Shown here one piece after another: positions 25,157 through 25,565 of a stretch of 25,565 nt of DNA (the first letter of the stretch is position 1; each line of letters begins with the position of its first letter). The DNA comes from PALSA-607 sp036509315 (GTDB lineage Bacteria; Actinomycetota; Actinomycetes; Acidothermales; Acidothermaceae): contig DATCFU010000063.1 in the NCBI GenBank assembly GCA_036509315.1, positions 1 through 25,565 on the forward strand, read 5' to 3'. Under the pieces are notes generated by a model that had not been told where the DNA came from, ran no database searches, and saw only the letters and a program-made list of their open reading frames with translations. The position numbers were made by a program, and so were the translations under genes.

Positions 25157-25447
25157 GTGGGCACTGTGTGGCGGGTCCTGGCCGACGTTATTGTCGCGTT
25201 TATTGTGGTCATGTTCGTCCGGCTCGTTTTCGACTACGTACAGCTTTTCGCACGAGAATGGCGTCCGCGTGGTGCGGTCCTCATCGCACTGGAGACGTGT
25301 TATTCGCTTACCGATCCACCACTGAAATTTGTGCACCGCTTACTCCCCCCACTGCGGGTCGGCGCATTCAGTGCAGACTGGACTGTGGCCTGGATCGCCG
25401 TCATCGGCACCGCCTACATTCTGCTATCAGTAGTGGGTTCCCTATAG
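25157..25447 (+). CDS. yggT: YggT family membrane protein
   Basis: A 96-residue protein with two membrane helices, at about residues 7-26 (LADVIVAFIVVMFVRLVFDY) and 73-95 (DWTVAWIAVIGTAYILLSVV). Between them is the conserved loop SLTDPPLKFVHRLLPPLRVG, the YggT signature. It sits between sepF and divIVA, as is normal in actinobacteria and Firmicutes. The function is unknown, though a link to division or osmotic response has been proposed. GTG 25157 and GTG 25166 are both possible starts and neither has a strong ribosome site. Confidence 0.9.
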   Translation: MGTVWRVLADVIVAFIVVMFVRLVFDYVQLFAREWRPRGAVLIALETCYSLTDPPLKFVHRLLPPLRVGAFSADWTVAWIAVIGTAYILLSVVGSL

Positions 25448-25448
25448 T
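25421..25448 (+). promoter_or_regulatory. Weak candidate promoter before divIVA/wag31
   Basis: TATAGT at 25443-25448, over the yggT stop, is a good -10 hexamer and would give a leader of about 35 nt before the ATG at 25488. The -35 match (CTGCTA at 25421-25426, or TTCTGC at 25419-25424) is poor. DivIVA is needed in high amount in actinobacteria, so a private promoter is plausible. Confidence 0.25.
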
Positions 25449-25487
25449 TTGTCCGGCGCGTACCCAACGATTCCCCGAGGTGACCCG

Positions 25488-25565
25488 ATGCCGCTGACCG
25501 CTGAGGACGTGAAGAACAAGCAGTTCACGCCTACCCGCTTCAAGGGCGGCTACGACGAGAAGGAA
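25488..25565 (+). CDS. divIVA: DivIVA/Wag31 polar growth protein, first 26 residues (3' end outside the window)
   Basis: The frame from ATG 25488 runs open to the window end and encodes MPLTAEDVKNKQFTPTRFKG then GYDEKE. This is the start of the DivIVA lipid-binding domain, whose conserved continuation would be the coiled coil. A good ribosome site, GAGGTGA, lies at 25477-25483. Wag31/DivIVA recruits wall synthesis to the cell poles in actinobacteria. Its place after sepF and yggT is standard. Confidence 0.92.
   Translation, partial: MPLTAEDVKNKQFTPTRFKGGYDEKE

Overview
The window is high-GC actinobacterial chromosome, carrying most of the division and cell wall (dcw) cluster and its usual flanks. 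The lineage call rests on several points: GTG starts and GTGA/ATGA gene junctions are frequent; there is a LexA box of the TCGAAC-N4-GTTCGA type; DnaE2, SepF, a DUF3040 protein and a SAV_6107-type HEPN protein are present; and the cluster ends in a Wag31/DivIVA start reading MPLTAEDVKNKQF. The DNPR motif in MurE predicts meso-diaminopimelate peptidoglycan. The genus cannot be fixed from sequence alone; a Frankiales/Jatrophihabitans-like actinomycete is a guess.

Layout. 1-2061 (+): the 3' end of dnaE2 (error-prone polymerase), a gap with a perfect SOS box, a HEPN-domain gene and a SmtA/CmoM-like methyltransferase. 2062-2391: a 330-bp gap with no convincing gene. 2392-2853 (+): a DUF3040 membrane protein, converging by 4 bp on a minus-strand operon at 7509-2850 of moxR-like AAA ATPase, DUF58 protein and transglutaminase-like membrane protein. 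7510-7798: a divergent control region with a 17-bp tandem duplication, an inverted repeat, a promoter and a row of MraZ-type boxes. 7799-25565 (+): mraZ, rsmH, ftsL-like, ftsI, murE, murF, mraY, murD, ftsW, murG, murC, ftsZ, pgeF, yggS, sepF, yggT and the first 26 codons of divIVA/wag31.

How the genes work together. MurC, MurD, MurE and MurF build the UDP-MurNAc-pentapeptide. MraY and MurG make lipid I and lipid II. FtsW and FtsI polymerise and cross-link septal peptidoglycan. FtsZ and SepF form and anchor the ring, FtsL belongs to the divisome core, and DivIVA directs polar growth. Most neighbours overlap by 1-13 nt, which suggests one long, translationally coupled transcript starting at the MraZ-box promoter, with a second start in front of ftsZ.

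The clearest departure from the standard actinobacterial order is that ftsQ is missing between murC and ftsZ: only about 260 bp of promoter and leader remain. In the same cluster the FtsL-like protein carries a Ser/Pro/Thr/Lys-rich extracytoplasmic tail of about 100 residues. The second item of note is the HEPN gene with an Rx4H motif behind what looks like a LexA-controlled promoter next to dnaE2. I found no CRISPR array, RNA gene, insertion sequence or prophage, and I do not see a wholly new multi-gene system.
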